NCBI GenBank assembly: GCA_910578835.1
Contig: CAJTSK010000009.1
Span: 1 to 64,000, forward strand
Direction: 5' to 3'
Length of the DNA stretch: 64,000 bases
Origin: an uncultured Muribaculum sp.
GTDB lineage: Bacteria > Bacteroidota > Bacteroidia > Bacteroidales > Muribaculaceae
The first letter of the stretch is position 1, and the number at the start of each line of letters is the position of its first letter. Positions 35,855 to 44,950 of this stretch are shown one piece after another. The notes beneath the pieces were generated by a model, which saw only the letters and a list, made by a program, of their open reading frames with translations, made no database searches and was not told the origin of the DNA. Both the position numbers and the translations under genes were made by a program.

Positions 35855-37029
35855 CAGAGCATCAGTTTATAAATCTGCTCGGTATCGGCGGGGGTGAGTT
35901 TCACATATCCGCCTATAGGATTACCCTTGTGCTCATGCAGTTTAGCGACGAGACGGTCAATATCAGGCTCGGCAATGCCAAGTTCGCCAAGGGTCACTGG
36001 CATGCCTATGCTTCTGTAAAAACTTTTCAGACGCGCTATACCCTCCACGGCAATTTCGCGCTCGCTCTTTTCGCCCGGCACGACACCCATCACCCTCACG
36101 GCAAATTGAGCCACCTTGGATGGATTGGTGCGCACGACATAGGTCATCCACGCGGGATTGACCACTGCAAGCCCGGCACCATGGGCAACATCGTAAATCG
36201 CACTAAGCTCATGCTCGATAAAGTGGGACGCCCAGTCCTCGACACGCCCGGTGCCACACAATCCGTTGTGAGCAAGCGTGGAGCTCCACATGATATTGGC
36301 GCGTGCCTCATAGTCAAGCGGACTGTCAATCACCTTACGCGCCTCGCCCATTATAGCAGTGAGCAATCCTTCGGCAACGCGGTCGGTAGTCTCGCAGCCG
36401 GGAGTGTTGCTGAAATAACGCTCAAAGATGTGAGCCATCATGTCAACGATACCACACGCGGTCTGATATGGGGGAAGTGTAAATGTAAGTTCGGGGTTCA
36501 TCACGGCGAAACGCGGACGCAAGGCACTCTCTGTGCGCAGGCTCAACTTTATGAGTCCATCCTTTTTAGTAATCACCGAGTTACCGGAGCCTTCACTTCC
36601 GGCAGCGGGGATGGTAAGCACCACGCCCACCGGCATCGCTGTCGCGACAACCTTCTTTCCACAATAGAAGTCCCAGAAATCACCCTCGTAAGGCACACCG
36701 CAGGCAATGCCTTTCGCGGTGTCGATTACCGAACCGCCACCAACAGCAAGTAGAAAATCAATGCCGTGGGCGCGCACAAGACCGATACCCTCGTAGACAC
36801 GGTCGTCGGTAGGATTGGGGCATATTCCGCCCATCTCCTCCCATGCCACACCGGCATCGTCAAGCGACTTCTTCACCCGGTCAAGCAGACCGCTACGCAC
36901 TACCGAGCCGCCTCCATACACAATGAGCGCCTTTTTACCGCCAAACTGCTTTACCAGGTCGCCGGTAAGAGATTCCGTGTCACGTCCAAACACAAACTTT
37001 GTGGGACTCCAAAATGTGAAATTATTCAT
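35854..37029 (-). CDS. Iron-containing alcohol dehydrogenase
   Basis: 391 residues, group III Fe-dependent alcohol dehydrogenase, close to NADPH/NADH butanol-dehydrogenase or YqhD-type enzymes. Blocks include FWSPTKFVFGRD near the start, LAVGGGSVIDTAKGIACG (nucleotide binding), AAGSEGSGNSVITK and the metal ligands around MWSSTLAHNGLCGTGR and DVAHGAGLAVV. It reduces aldehydes or oxidises alcohols in the cytosol. It is the first gene of a coupled pair with the acyltransferase. Substrate is not determined. Confidence 0.9.
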   Translation of the reverse strand: MNNFTFWSPTKFVFGRDTESLTGDLVKQFGGKKALIVYGGGSVVRSGLLDRVKKSLDDAGVAWEEMGGICPNPTDDRVYEGIGLVRAHGIDFLLAVGGGSVIDTAKGIACGVPYEGDFWDFYCGKKVVATAMPVGVVLTIPAAGSEGSGNSVITKKDGLIKLSLRTESALRPRFAVMNPELTFTLPPYQTACGIVDMMAHIFERYFSNTPGCETTDRVAEGLLTAIMGEARKVIDSPLDYEARANIMWSSTLAHNGLCGTGRVEDWASHFIEHELSAIYDVAHGAGLAVVNPAWMTYVVRTNPSKVAQFAVRVMGVVPGEKSEREIAVEGIARLKSFYRSIGMPVTLGELGIAEPDIDRLVAKLHEHKGNPIGGYVKLTPADTEQIYKLML

Positions 37030-37065
37030 GATATGATATTCATTATGATTGTCGCCCTAAAGCAC

Positions 37066-37093
37066 GAAGGGGCGAGCTTCCACTCGCCCCTTC
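37066..37093 (-). terminator. Terminator after yidC
   Basis: GAAGGGGCGAG (37066-37076) and CTCGCCCCTTC (37083-37093) form a perfect 11-bp stem downstream of yidC on the minus strand. The following U-content is modest (CTTTAG). Confidence 0.65.
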
Positions 37094-37119
37094 AGCTTTA
37101 TGCTGAATAAAGTTATCGT

Positions 37120-39222
37120 TTAGCGGCGATTGCCTTTCTGACGCTTCTGCTGCTCGCGCAATGCAGCCTGCTGCTGACGCTGTGCCTCTTCAAGGCGCGC
37201 CATGAAGCCTGATTTCTTACGCGGCTTCTTTGCAGCCTCAGCCATCTTTGCACGCATCTTCTCCTCGCTTACCACGTGACGGAACACATAGGTCTGGATA
37301 ATGGTAATCAATAGAGAAAGGAAGTAGTAGTAGCTAAGACCGGCAGCGTAATTGTTGAAGAACACCAGGAACATCAACGGCATCAGATACATCATCCATT
37401 TCATACCCGGCATGGCGTTGCTCGACGCCTGGCTTGCCATAGTAATCTTGGTGTAGATGATATTGGTCGCGGTCATCAACAGACAGAAGAGTGAGATATG
37501 GTTGCCAAAATACTCGGAAATCAGAGGTATGTTGGTAGTCCACGAGATTATGGCATCGGGAGCCGACAGGTCTTTAGCCCAAAGGAATGACTCACCGCGC
37601 AATTCTATACAAGAGGGGAAGAAGGTGAACATCGCGATAAGCACCGGCATCTGGAGAAGCATCGGCAAGCAACCCGCCATAGGATTGGCTCCGGCTCGCG
37701 AATACAGCTCCATCGTCTTCTGCTGGCGCACCATCGCGTTTTCCTGTCCGGGATATTTCTCATTGATAGCCTGAATCTCCGGATTGAGCAGACGCATCTT
37801 TGCCTGCGACATGTAGCTCTTGTAAGTGAACGGGAAAATGATGAGCTTGATAAACAGGGTCAGGATGAGAATGATGACACCATAGTTGGTAAACCACTTG
37901 CCCAGTATCTCAAACACAGGAATCACAATCCATGTGTTAATCCAGCGGAAGAGAGTCCAGCCAAGCGGGATAAGGCGCGTAAGGTTCAGGTCATCGTCGG
38001 GCTGGAGGGAGTCTGACAAGTCAGAAAGAAGCGGATAGAGGTTGGGACCGATAAGGATGTCGAATGATGCCGGATTAGCATTTGAGGCGCTATAATCCAC
38101 TGTTGCCACAGCATCCATCTCCTTCAGATACTCGGGATTGAGCGTGCTGAGCACCTCTGACTTCAGGTCGGCGCGGTTAAAGTGGGTTTTCGCGATAAAC
38201 GCCATTGAGAAAAATTGGTTTTTAAAGCCAATCCACTTTATGCGTTCATTTATTTCATCGTTGTCATTCTTAGCCTCGCTGAGATTTTCAACATCACCGC
38301 CGGCATACTTATAATATATCGCGGAGTTGCGCTCCTCAAACATGCGTCCCTTCTCCTGACGGGTCATCTTCTGATGCCAGAGGAAGTCCATGGTCACCAC
38401 GCTTGACGGAATCACCGACTCCATGCCCTTCTGCACCACATCAAGCTTCACGACATAGCTGCCGGGAAGAAGCGTATAGCGCAGACCGAAAGATGCACCG
38501 CCACCGAGTTCAAGGTTCATCAACACAGTAGAGTCATTTTCCTGAACCGGGGTGAAATAGAAGTCACGGGTGTCAAACTCGCGATCGGATGAGTTGAGTA
38601 TAAATGAATAATTATCATTGTCGGGGTTGCACACGACCACCTTTCCGCCACGGAAAGAGTCATATTTCTTAAGTTCGGCACGCGAAATCATACCACCCTT
38701 GCTTGAGAGGTCGAGCGACACAAGGTCGTTTTCAAGCTTTACGCTTGTATCATCTCCGTGAAGATAGCGTGCGAAGCCGCGATATTGCGACAGGTCGCGC
38801 AACTTTGATTTCACCGCCGCCACGGCGCGGTCCATAACCAGCTGCGAAGGCAACGTAGTGGAACTGAGTTCCGGCCACACGAGATAGTTGATGTTGACAT
38901 CAACACTGTCAACTTTCACATATCCCTGTATATTCCTGCCATCCGACGAAAGGTGCATGTCGGCAGTGGCAAAAGAGGAGCGGCCGGTCGAGTCGGCGAC
39001 ACCATATTGCTTTATGGCACCTGCAAGCATGTTGTACTCAGCCACGGTAAGGCTGTCAGAAGGCGAAGCAAGCTCATTGTCGGCAATAGCTTTTTCCTGC
39101 TGCGAGGTAAGCTGTTCCTGAGGCATCGGGCTGTTAGGGTCGACTTCGGGCTTGTTGAGCCACATGAAGCCAAGAATGACTGCTCCCATCAGGAGGAGTC
39201 CGAGCATCGTATTTTTATCCAT
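37120..39222 (-). CDS. yidC: Membrane protein insertase YidC
   Basis: 700 residues. An N-terminal helix (about 4-20, MLGLLLMGAVILGFMWL) leads to a large periplasmic beta domain (to about 400), then the conserved five-helix insertase core with FTYKSYMSQAKMRLLNPE and QMPVLIAMFTFFPSCIEL. The C-terminus is a basic Lys/Arg/Gln-rich tail that may contact ribosomes. It inserts inner-membrane proteins with or without SecYEG. The periplasmic domain and tail make it longer than the Escherichia coli protein (548). Its ATG overlaps the pyrG stop by one base (TAATG). Confidence 0.95.
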   Translation of the reverse strand: MDKNTMLGLLLMGAVILGFMWLNKPEVDPNSPMPQEQLTSQQEKAIADNELASPSDSLTVAEYNMLAGAIKQYGVADSTGRSSFATADMHLSSDGRNIQGYVKVDSVDVNINYLVWPELSSTTLPSQLVMDRAVAAVKSKLRDLSQYRGFARYLHGDDTSVKLENDLVSLDLSSKGGMISRAELKKYDSFRGGKVVVCNPDNDNYSFILNSSDREFDTRDFYFTPVQENDSTVLMNLELGGGASFGLRYTLLPGSYVVKLDVVQKGMESVIPSSVVTMDFLWHQKMTRQEKGRMFEERNSAIYYKYAGGDVENLSEAKNDNDEINERIKWIGFKNQFFSMAFIAKTHFNRADLKSEVLSTLNPEYLKEMDAVATVDYSASNANPASFDILIGPNLYPLLSDLSDSLQPDDDLNLTRLIPLGWTLFRWINTWIVIPVFEILGKWFTNYGVIILILTLFIKLIIFPFTYKSYMSQAKMRLLNPEIQAINEKYPGQENAMVRQQKTMELYSRAGANPMAGCLPMLLQMPVLIAMFTFFPSCIELRGESFLWAKDLSAPDAIISWTTNIPLISEYFGNHISLFCLLMTATNIIYTKITMASQASSNAMPGMKWMMYLMPLMFLVFFNNYAAGLSYYYFLSLLITIIQTYVFRHVVSEEKMRAKMAEAAKKPRKKSGFMARLEEAQRQQQAALREQQKRQKGNRR

Positions 39223-40838
39223 TATTTCTGTTTATCGTGTTTATATGCGATTGCTGCTTTTATAAAATCAAGGAATATGGGATTAGGGCTGAGCACCGTC
39301 GACGAATATTCGGGATGATACTGTGTGCCGATAAACCATCTGTGACCGGGGATTTCAACCACCTCAACAAGATGTGTGTCGGGATTCTCGCCCACACACT
39401 TCATGCCGGCAGCCTCAAACTGCTCCCGGTAGTCATTGTTAAACTCGAAGCGATGGCGGTGACGCTCCTTCACTTCGGTGGCGCCGTAAGCCTCCGCTGC
39501 ACGCGAGCCGGGGGCAAGCACACAGTCATAGGCTCCGAGACGCATCGTGCCACCCTTTGCCGTCACCGATTTCTGATCTTCCATAAGGTCAATCACGTTA
39601 TGCGGTGTATTCGGTTCCATTTCGGTAGAGTTGGCATCGGCAAGACCCAATACGTCGCGAGCGAACTCAATCACCATGCACTGCATTCCGAGACATATGC
39701 CGAATGTGGGTATATCATGCTCGCGACACCATTTAAGCGCCACAAACTTGCCGTCAATGCCACGATGACCGAATCCCGGGGCTATAATCACGCCGTCCAT
39801 GCCTGAAAGCTTCTCCTCGACGTTGCCCTCGTTGAGCTTTTCAGAGTGTACATACACCAGATTGAGCTTACGGTCATTATAAGTCGCCGCCTGAAAGAGA
39901 GCCTCGTTAATTGACTTGTAGGCATCCTGCAACTCGACATATTTCCCTACAAGCCCGATAGTCACAGTCTCCTCGGCGTGATCCATCCGGTCAAGGAAAT
40001 GAAGCCACGGTGCCATGTCGGGCTCACCCTCCACGGGTAATCCGGTCTTGCGCAACACAATCTCATCGAGATGCTGGGCATGCATAGTCAACGGCACCTT
40101 ATAAATCGAAGGCACATCGGGCGACTGAATCACCGCGTCGGGCGAAACATTGCAAAATTGTGCAATCTTCTTTCTCATATCGACAGGTATCTCATGCTCG
40201 GTGCGCAACACCAGTATGTCGGGCTGTATACCTACTTCCTGCAACTGCTTTACAGAGTGTTGCGTAGGCTTGGTCTTCAGCTCTTTCGCCGCACTGATAT
40301 ACGGCACATAGGTAAGATGAATGCAAAGGGCGTTCTGACCCAGCTCCCAGCGGAGCTGCCTTACAGCCTCCAGATAGGGAAGCGACTCGATGTCGCCCAC
40401 GGTACCGCCGATTTCAGTAATCACATAATCAAAATTGCCTGTATTGCCGAGCAACTTCACGTTACGCTTGATTTCATCGGTCACATGAGGGATAATCTGC
40501 ACTGTCTTGCCAAGGTAATCGCCGCGGCGCTCCTTGTCAATGACGCTCTGATATATGCGTCCTGTAGTGACATTGTTGGCGCGGGTTGTAGGCACATTGG
40601 TAAACCGTTCGTAATGACCGAGGTCAAGGTCGGCTTCATGCCCGTCGACGGTGACATAACACTCACCGTGTTCATAAGGGTTGAGTGTGCCCGGATCAAT
40701 GTTGATATACGGGTCAAACTTCTGGATAGTAACACGCATGCCACGGGCTTTAAGCAAGCAGGCAAGCGATGAGGAGATGATTCCTTTACCTAAGGATGAT
40801 ACCACTCCTCCGGTCACAAAGATGTATTTTGTATCCAC
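39222..40838 (-). CDS. pyrG: CTP synthase
   Basis: 538 residues starting at GTG 40838: the family begins (M)DTKYIFVTGGVVSSLGKG, and here the first residue is encoded by GTG. The open frame runs 30 nt further upstream, but that would add a foreign N-terminus. The synthetase domain (to about 270) is followed by a class I glutamine amidotransferase domain with nucleophile Cys in FGICLGMQC and the YHPE His/Glu pair. It makes CTP from UTP, ATP and glutamine. Coupled to yidC. Confidence 0.96.
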   Translation of the reverse strand: MDTKYIFVTGGVVSSLGKGIISSSLACLLKARGMRVTIQKFDPYINIDPGTLNPYEHGECYVTVDGHEADLDLGHYERFTNVPTTRANNVTTGRIYQSVIDKERRGDYLGKTVQIIPHVTDEIKRNVKLLGNTGNFDYVITEIGGTVGDIESLPYLEAVRQLRWELGQNALCIHLTYVPYISAAKELKTKPTQHSVKQLQEVGIQPDILVLRTEHEIPVDMRKKIAQFCNVSPDAVIQSPDVPSIYKVPLTMHAQHLDEIVLRKTGLPVEGEPDMAPWLHFLDRMDHAEETVTIGLVGKYVELQDAYKSINEALFQAATYNDRKLNLVYVHSEKLNEGNVEEKLSGMDGVIIAPGFGHRGIDGKFVALKWCREHDIPTFGICLGMQCMVIEFARDVLGLADANSTEMEPNTPHNVIDLMEDQKSVTAKGGTMRLGAYDCVLAPGSRAAEAYGATEVKERHRHRFEFNNDYREQFEAAGMKCVGENPDTHLVEVVEIPGHRWFIGTQYHPEYSSTVLSPNPIFLDFIKAAIAYKHDKQK

Positions 40839-40865
40839 TCCGGTTGGTATTTTTCTATCAAGCCG

Positions 40866-40873
40866 CAAAGATA
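40866..40873 (-). promoter_or_regulatory. -7 box before pyrG
   Basis: Minus-strand TATCTTTG fits TAnnTTTG and lies 27 nt upstream of the GTG at 40838, which supports that start. A TTG lies 22 nt further up, a weak -33 candidate. Confidence 0.5.
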
Positions 40874-40904
40874 CATATTTTAATCCACAATATCACAATA
40901 TGAA

Positions 40905-40945
40905 ATAAAAAAGGATGTGCCAAATTTTCACAATCTGACACATCC
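40905..40945 (-). terminator. Terminator after the M48 protease gene
   Basis: On the minus strand, GGATGTGTC (40945-40937) and GGCACATCC (40921-40913) form a 9-bp stem with one G-U pair, followed by a T-run (40912-40905). Confidence 0.75.
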
Positions 40946-40975
40946 CGTTTGCAATGAAAAAAATTTTATTTATGT

Positions 40976-41773
40976 TTACTTAGCTTCGGGGGGAGTGATA
41001 CCTTCGTCGGTAGCACGCTTTTCCATGCGCTGGATGCGCTTGTCAAGGTCGGGGTGAGAAGAGAAAAGCTGATTAATCTTGCTCTCCTTCTTTGCGCCTG
41101 CCTCTTCCTGTAATGCTTTCAGCTTCTTGAATGACAAAGCCATTGCCCAAGGATTCTTGCCGTGGCTCTTGAGGAATTCATATCCGTAATCATCAGCTTC
41201 CTTTTCCTGCTTCTGTGAGTAAGTGGCGCCGGCAAGTGCCTCACCAAGGTCGCCGAGCTGAGAGTCGGTAAGAGCGGCAGCTGTACCGTTAGTCGCACCA
41301 ATACCATCTTTAAGAGCCGATGTAAGGAGCGACTGCTTGAATGCCTTCTTTGAATCGTGGTGAGCGACATGTCCGATTTCGTGACCTATGACGCCGAGAA
41401 GTTCCTCATCGCTCATGATATCCATCAGCGCGGCAAATACACGTACACTACCGTCGGCACATGCAAATGCGTTTACGTCAACCACCCAATACACCTTGAA
41501 ATTCAAGGGTATGCCCTCTACCGAGGTAAGTCCTTTAGTAAGACTGTCAAGACGCTGGGTATAAGGATGGTCAGGCTCACACACCTTGTTATGAGTATCC
41601 ATCCAGTCAATATACTCTTTTACATAAGCGGTCATCTGCGCATCAGTAAGAGTGACAGCCTGTGCAGCCTTAGTAGCCGCACCTACCGCTTTCTTCAAAT
41701 TGAACTGTGCCATCGCGGGCATGGCGCAAGCCACGCAACATGCCACTGCAATAATTTTTACAAATCTGTTCAT
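40976..41773 (-). CDS. Secreted M48 family metalloprotease
   Basis: 265 residues from ATG 41773 (MNRFVKIIAVACCVACAMP, a signal peptide ending at AMA-Q). The open frame extends upstream but that part is not protein-like for the family. The zinc motif HEIGH is at 131-135, and the third ligand Glu lies in EKEADDYGYEFL. Family relatives (LoiP/BepA-like) degrade or check outer-membrane proteins in the periplasm. It has its own terminator. The partner substrates are unknown. Confidence 0.88.
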   Translation of the reverse strand: MNRFVKIIAVACCVACAMPAMAQFNLKKAVGAATKAAQAVTLTDAQMTAYVKEYIDWMDTHNKVCEPDHPYTQRLDSLTKGLTSVEGIPLNFKVYWVVDVNAFACADGSVRVFAALMDIMSDEELLGVIGHEIGHVAHHDSKKAFKQSLLTSALKDGIGATNGTAAALTDSQLGDLGEALAGATYSQKQEKEADDYGYEFLKSHGKNPWAMALSFKKLKALQEEAGAKKESKINQLFSSHPDLDKRIQRMEKRATDEGITPPEAK

Positions 41774-41921
41774 AATTTTTTTAAGGTTGTGAATTCTAAA
41801 AATCAATGCAAAGAAAACTAAAATTACGCTAACCACAAAATCAATATTCACTTCCGGCGCACTTAACAAATTGCCGTCCAAGAATGTTATTACCATAAAC
41901 TACTAATATATATATACCGCT

Positions 41922-42248
41922 ATGATGAAAATAAAACTTGGCACAGCGTCGCTCCATGTGACGTACACCGATGACGAATTAAAGACAAAAGTGCTTGGTT
42001 ACATCGACGCTCACGACGATGGCGTGGGATTTCGCGACATCTGCGACAACATCCTTACATTTGCCGAAGATGAAGGCAAGCTGTCGCAACCGGGCGACGA
42101 ACAATACCAGTGGATGGAGCTTGACCGTAGCGACATTATAAGAATCGACGCCATACTTAATGACGCGATATCAGACCGCCGGATAATGATTGATTTCAAC
42201 ACTACCCACTATCAGGCGACCGACACATACTTTATAAAGCGACAGTAA
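41922..42248 (+). CDS. Conserved hypothetical protein
   Basis: 108 residues, soluble, no signal peptide. Function not recognised. Segments such as VGFRDICDNILTFAEDEGKL and RIDAILNDAISDRRIMIDF suggest a small alpha/beta protein. It lies between the divergent M48 gene and an SDR gene 40 nt downstream, with which it may be cotranscribed. Start could be either of two adjacent ATGs at 41922/41925. Confidence 0.65.
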   Translation: MMKIKLGTASLHVTYTDDELKTKVLGYIDAHDDGVGFRDICDNILTFAEDEGKLSQPGDEQYQWMELDRSDIIRIDAILNDAISDRRIMIDFNTTHYQATDTYFIKRQ

Positions 42249-42288
42249 CTCACCTTTTTATATTAACCGTAACATTATAGATTATTAC

Positions 42289-43083
42289 ATGAACAGAATC
42301 GTGATAATGGGTGGAACCTCAGGCATAGGTCTTCACCTTGCCGAGGCATACGCCTCTATGGGATGGATGGTCGGCGTCGCCGGTCGCAAGGAAGCTCCCA
42401 TGAAAAATTTGAAAGAGATGTTTCCCGACCAGGTGGAATGGCAGAAAATCGACATCACCAAAAACGATGCCCCGCAGAAGTTGCTGGAGCTGATACGCAA
42501 GCTCGGAGGAATGGACATATATCTGCACACAGCAGGCATCGGATATGAAAATGACCAGCTTGACGTAGAGAAAGATATCGCTACAGCAGAGACCAACGTG
42601 GTAGGCTACACACGCATGGTGGACACAGCCTACCGATTTTTCCGGAAGATGAGCGAAAAAGGCATTGAAGGGCATATCGCCGTAATCTCCTCGGTAGCCG
42701 GGACTAAAGGCATAGGAAAACTGGCGAGCTACTCGGCATCGAAAAAATATCAGTCGACCTACCTTGAGGCACTCGAACAACTTGCCCACACCGAGGGAGT
42801 TGACATCGCGTTTACCGACATCCGCCCCGGATGGGTGCGCACACCGCTGCTTGAAAATGACCGTGTCTACCCCATGACAATGGAGGAAGAAAAGGTTGTG
42901 CCTCTGATTATAAAGGCGATAAAGCGTCGTTCAAGGATAGCCGTTGTCGACTGGCGCTGGGCGGTAGCCGTAGCGTTCTGGCGTCTTATCCCGGGATTCC
43001 TGTGGATAAGGATTCCGCTCACCATTTCACGAGAGGCGACACCGGAACAGACCGAAATTGACAGCGAGCTGGCAACCGACTGA
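42289..43083 (+). CDS. Short-chain dehydrogenase/reductase
   Basis: 264 residues. Rossmann glycine motif GGTSGIGLHLAE (about 7-18), HTAGIGY in place of the NNAG motif, catalytic Ser in VISSVAGTKG and the YSASK Tyr-Lys pair. The C-terminal 45 or so residues are hydrophobic with WRWAVAVAFWRLIPGFLWI, suggesting membrane association. Substrate unknown. It precedes porT by 132 nt, but there is no evidence for a T9SS role. Confidence 0.85.
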   Translation: MNRIVIMGGTSGIGLHLAEAYASMGWMVGVAGRKEAPMKNLKEMFPDQVEWQKIDITKNDAPQKLLELIRKLGGMDIYLHTAGIGYENDQLDVEKDIATAETNVVGYTRMVDTAYRFFRKMSEKGIEGHIAVISSVAGTKGIGKLASYSASKKYQSTYLEALEQLAHTEGVDIAFTDIRPGWVRTPLLENDRVYPMTMEEEKVVPLIIKAIKRRSRIAVVDWRWAVAVAFWRLIPGFLWIRIPLTISREATPEQTEIDSELATD

Positions 43084-43188
43084 CAACACGGGTGATTACT
43101 CGCTCTGTTACCGCGCTGAAAATCACTCGACAGCAACCCGTCGGGCAGAAAAATCAACCGACTACAAAATTCTGAGACATAATAAACG

Positions 43189-43230
43189 GCGGCTTACATT
43201 CGTTATGATTAAATAATGGATGTAAGCCGC
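43189..43230 (+). promoter_or_regulatory. RNA hairpin covering the porT start codon
   Basis: GCGGCTTACATTC (43189-43201) pairs with GGATGTAAGCCGC (43218-43230), 13 bp with one G-U pair and a 16-nt loop. The porT ATG (43216-43218) sits at the junction of loop and 3' arm, so codons 2-5 are in the stem and the region where ribosomes bind is in the loop. No T-run follows, so it is not a simple terminator. It could control translation of the T9SS operon. Confidence 0.5.
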
Positions 43231-43953
43231 ACATATAATCGATTTGTTGCAATGGTGATGCTGGTGCTGATGGCAGCGGCACTGCCCGCGGCTGCACAGC
43301 AACGCAACGACAAGCTCCTCAACCGCCCTTACTCCGACCTGCGTCCGTGGCACCTCGGATTTTCCATCGGCATACACACTCAGGACCTGCAGTTTACCCA
43401 CAACGGTTTTGTCACCGAAAACGGCGAGACATGGTTTATGGAGCAGCCGGCATTTTCTCCCGGATTTTGCGTAAACGGACTCTTTGACCTCAGGCTCAAC
43501 AGCTATTTCAGCATAAGGTTTACCCCCGGCATGTATTTCGGCAACCGCGTCGTGAAGATGCATGACACCACAGGAGGCGGCGTGCAACAGCAAAACTTGA
43601 AGACCAATCTGGTAGTGATACCTGTCGACATCAAATTTGCCTCGATGCGCTACCACAACTCACGCCCCTATCTCATTGCCGGCGCCATGATGACTTTTGA
43701 CGTGTCAAAACGTCGTCCACGCGACCTCTTGCAGCTCAAGAGCACTGATTTTATGCTCACTGCCGGTTTTGGCTGCGACTTCTACCTGCCATTTTTCAAA
43801 CTCTGCCCCGAACTTAAATTCTGCTTCGGGCTTACCGATGTGTTGCGCCATGAACGTCCCGACTTCGTTGACGACCCCGACGGCTACAAATACACGCAAT
43901 CAATCAAAAAAGCCGTCACCCAGATGGTAGTACTCTCCTTTTACTTTGAATGA
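43216..43953 (+). CDS. porT: T9SS outer-membrane-associated protein PorT
   Basis: 245 residues with a signal peptide ending AAAQQ. A small eight-strand-type barrel follows. The block NRPYSDLRPWHLGFSIGIH is characteristic of PorT/SprT, and length equals that of PorT from Porphyromonas gingivalis (about 244). PorT is needed for T9SS function in that species. The stop overlaps the porP start (ATGA), so here porT heads the porP-gldKLMN operon, whereas in P. gingivalis porT is encoded elsewhere. A hairpin covers its start codon. Confidence 0.85.
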   Translation: MDVSRTYNRFVAMVMLVLMAAALPAAAQQRNDKLLNRPYSDLRPWHLGFSIGIHTQDLQFTHNGFVTENGETWFMEQPAFSPGFCVNGLFDLRLNSYFSIRFTPGMYFGNRVVKMHDTTGGGVQQQNLKTNLVVIPVDIKFASMRYHNSRPYLIAGAMMTFDVSKRRPRDLLQLKSTDFMLTAGFGCDFYLPFFKLCPELKFCFGLTDVLRHERPDFVDDPDGYKYTQSIKKAVTQMVVLSFYFE

Positions 43954-44942
43954 CACGACCTATGACAAGGAAATCTTACTCACCGCTGCTACTTCTGCTT
44001 TTGTGCGTCCTGCTATTTCCTGATCGTACAACCGCACAGGTCGACGCGCAGTTTACACAATATTTTGAAGTACCATCTTATTATAATGCCGGAGCCATAG
44101 GCACATCCGACTTCATACGTATACGCGGCGGCTCACGCCTCCAGTGGGTGGGCATCCCGAAAGCGCCAAAGACATTCCTTGTCACAGGCGACATGCCTTT
44201 TAAGCTCATGAACAAGCGTTTCGGTGTCGGGCTCCTCATGCAGCAGGAAAGCATGGGTCTTTACAGCAACATGACCATAGGAGCCCAGGCTGCGTATAAG
44301 CTGAAACTGTTTAAAGGCGAACTAAGCATAGGTCTGCAGCTCGGATTTATCGATGAGTCATTCAAAGGCTCGGAAGTGATACTCCCCGATGGCGACGACT
44401 ATCACCAGGGCACCGACGAGGGCATACCCACGACCGATGTCCATGGCACTTCATTTGACCTCGGGCTTGGTGTGTGGTACACCCACCGTTACTTCTGGGC
44501 GGGTCTCTCAGCCACCCATCTCAACGAGCCTACCGTCACTATGTCGACCGACGGCACCGACGGAAAGGAATACGAATTCAAGGCAGGGCGTGTGGTTTAT
44601 TTCATGGCCGGCAGCAATATTCCTATAAAAAACACGTTATTTGAAATACAACCGTCGTTTCTGGTAAAAAGCGATTTTACATTCACCACCGGTGAAATCA
44701 CGGCAAGAGTGCGTTACAACAAGTTTCTCACTGCCGGAGTCGGCTATCGTGTCAACGACGCGATATCGCTGATACTTGGTGCCGAATATAAAAACTTTTT
44801 CTTGGGATACAGCTACGATTACGCCACCTCGGCGATATCGAGAGCGAGCAACGGAAGCCACGAGATATGGGGCGGTTACCGCCTAAAACTCGACCTTGGA
44901 GAGAAAAACAGGCATAAACATAAAAGCATACGCATAATGTAA
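43950..44942 (+). CDS. porP: T9SS membrane protein PorP/SprF family
   Basis: 330 residues with a signal peptide (ends RTTAQ). The mature N-terminus VDAQFTQYFEVPSYYNAGAIG is the hallmark of PorP/SprF proteins, and the rest is a 14-strand-type barrel with FGVGLLMQQESMGLYSN. In the T9SS, PorP acts at the outer membrane and binds type B cargo or links to PorK/PorN. It is coupled to porT by a 4-nt overlap and precedes gldK by 8 nt. Family call is strong. Confidence 0.92.
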   Translation: MTRPMTRKSYSPLLLLLLCVLLFPDRTTAQVDAQFTQYFEVPSYYNAGAIGTSDFIRIRGGSRLQWVGIPKAPKTFLVTGDMPFKLMNKRFGVGLLMQQESMGLYSNMTIGAQAAYKLKLFKGELSIGLQLGFIDESFKGSEVILPDGDDYHQGTDEGIPTTDVHGTSFDLGLGVWYTHRYFWAGLSATHLNEPTVTMSTDGTDGKEYEFKAGRVVYFMAGSNIPIKNTLFEIQPSFLVKSDFTFTTGEITARVRYNKFLTAGVGYRVNDAISLILGAEYKNFFLGYSYDYATSAISRASNGSHEIWGGYRLKLDLGEKNRHKHKSIRIM

Positions 44943-44950
44943 CCAATCAT

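Noticed and set aside
34976..35872. 298-codon plus-strand open frame
   Set aside because: Antisense shadow of the FemAB-like gene; no recognisable domain.
35779..36753. 324-codon plus-strand open frame
   Set aside because: It runs antisense through the alcohol dehydrogenase and acyltransferase genes, which have clear family motifs; its translation lacks family features and has many His and Thr runs typical of shadows.
40071..40772. 233-codon plus-strand open frame
   Set aside because: Antisense shadow of pyrG, whose identity is certain.
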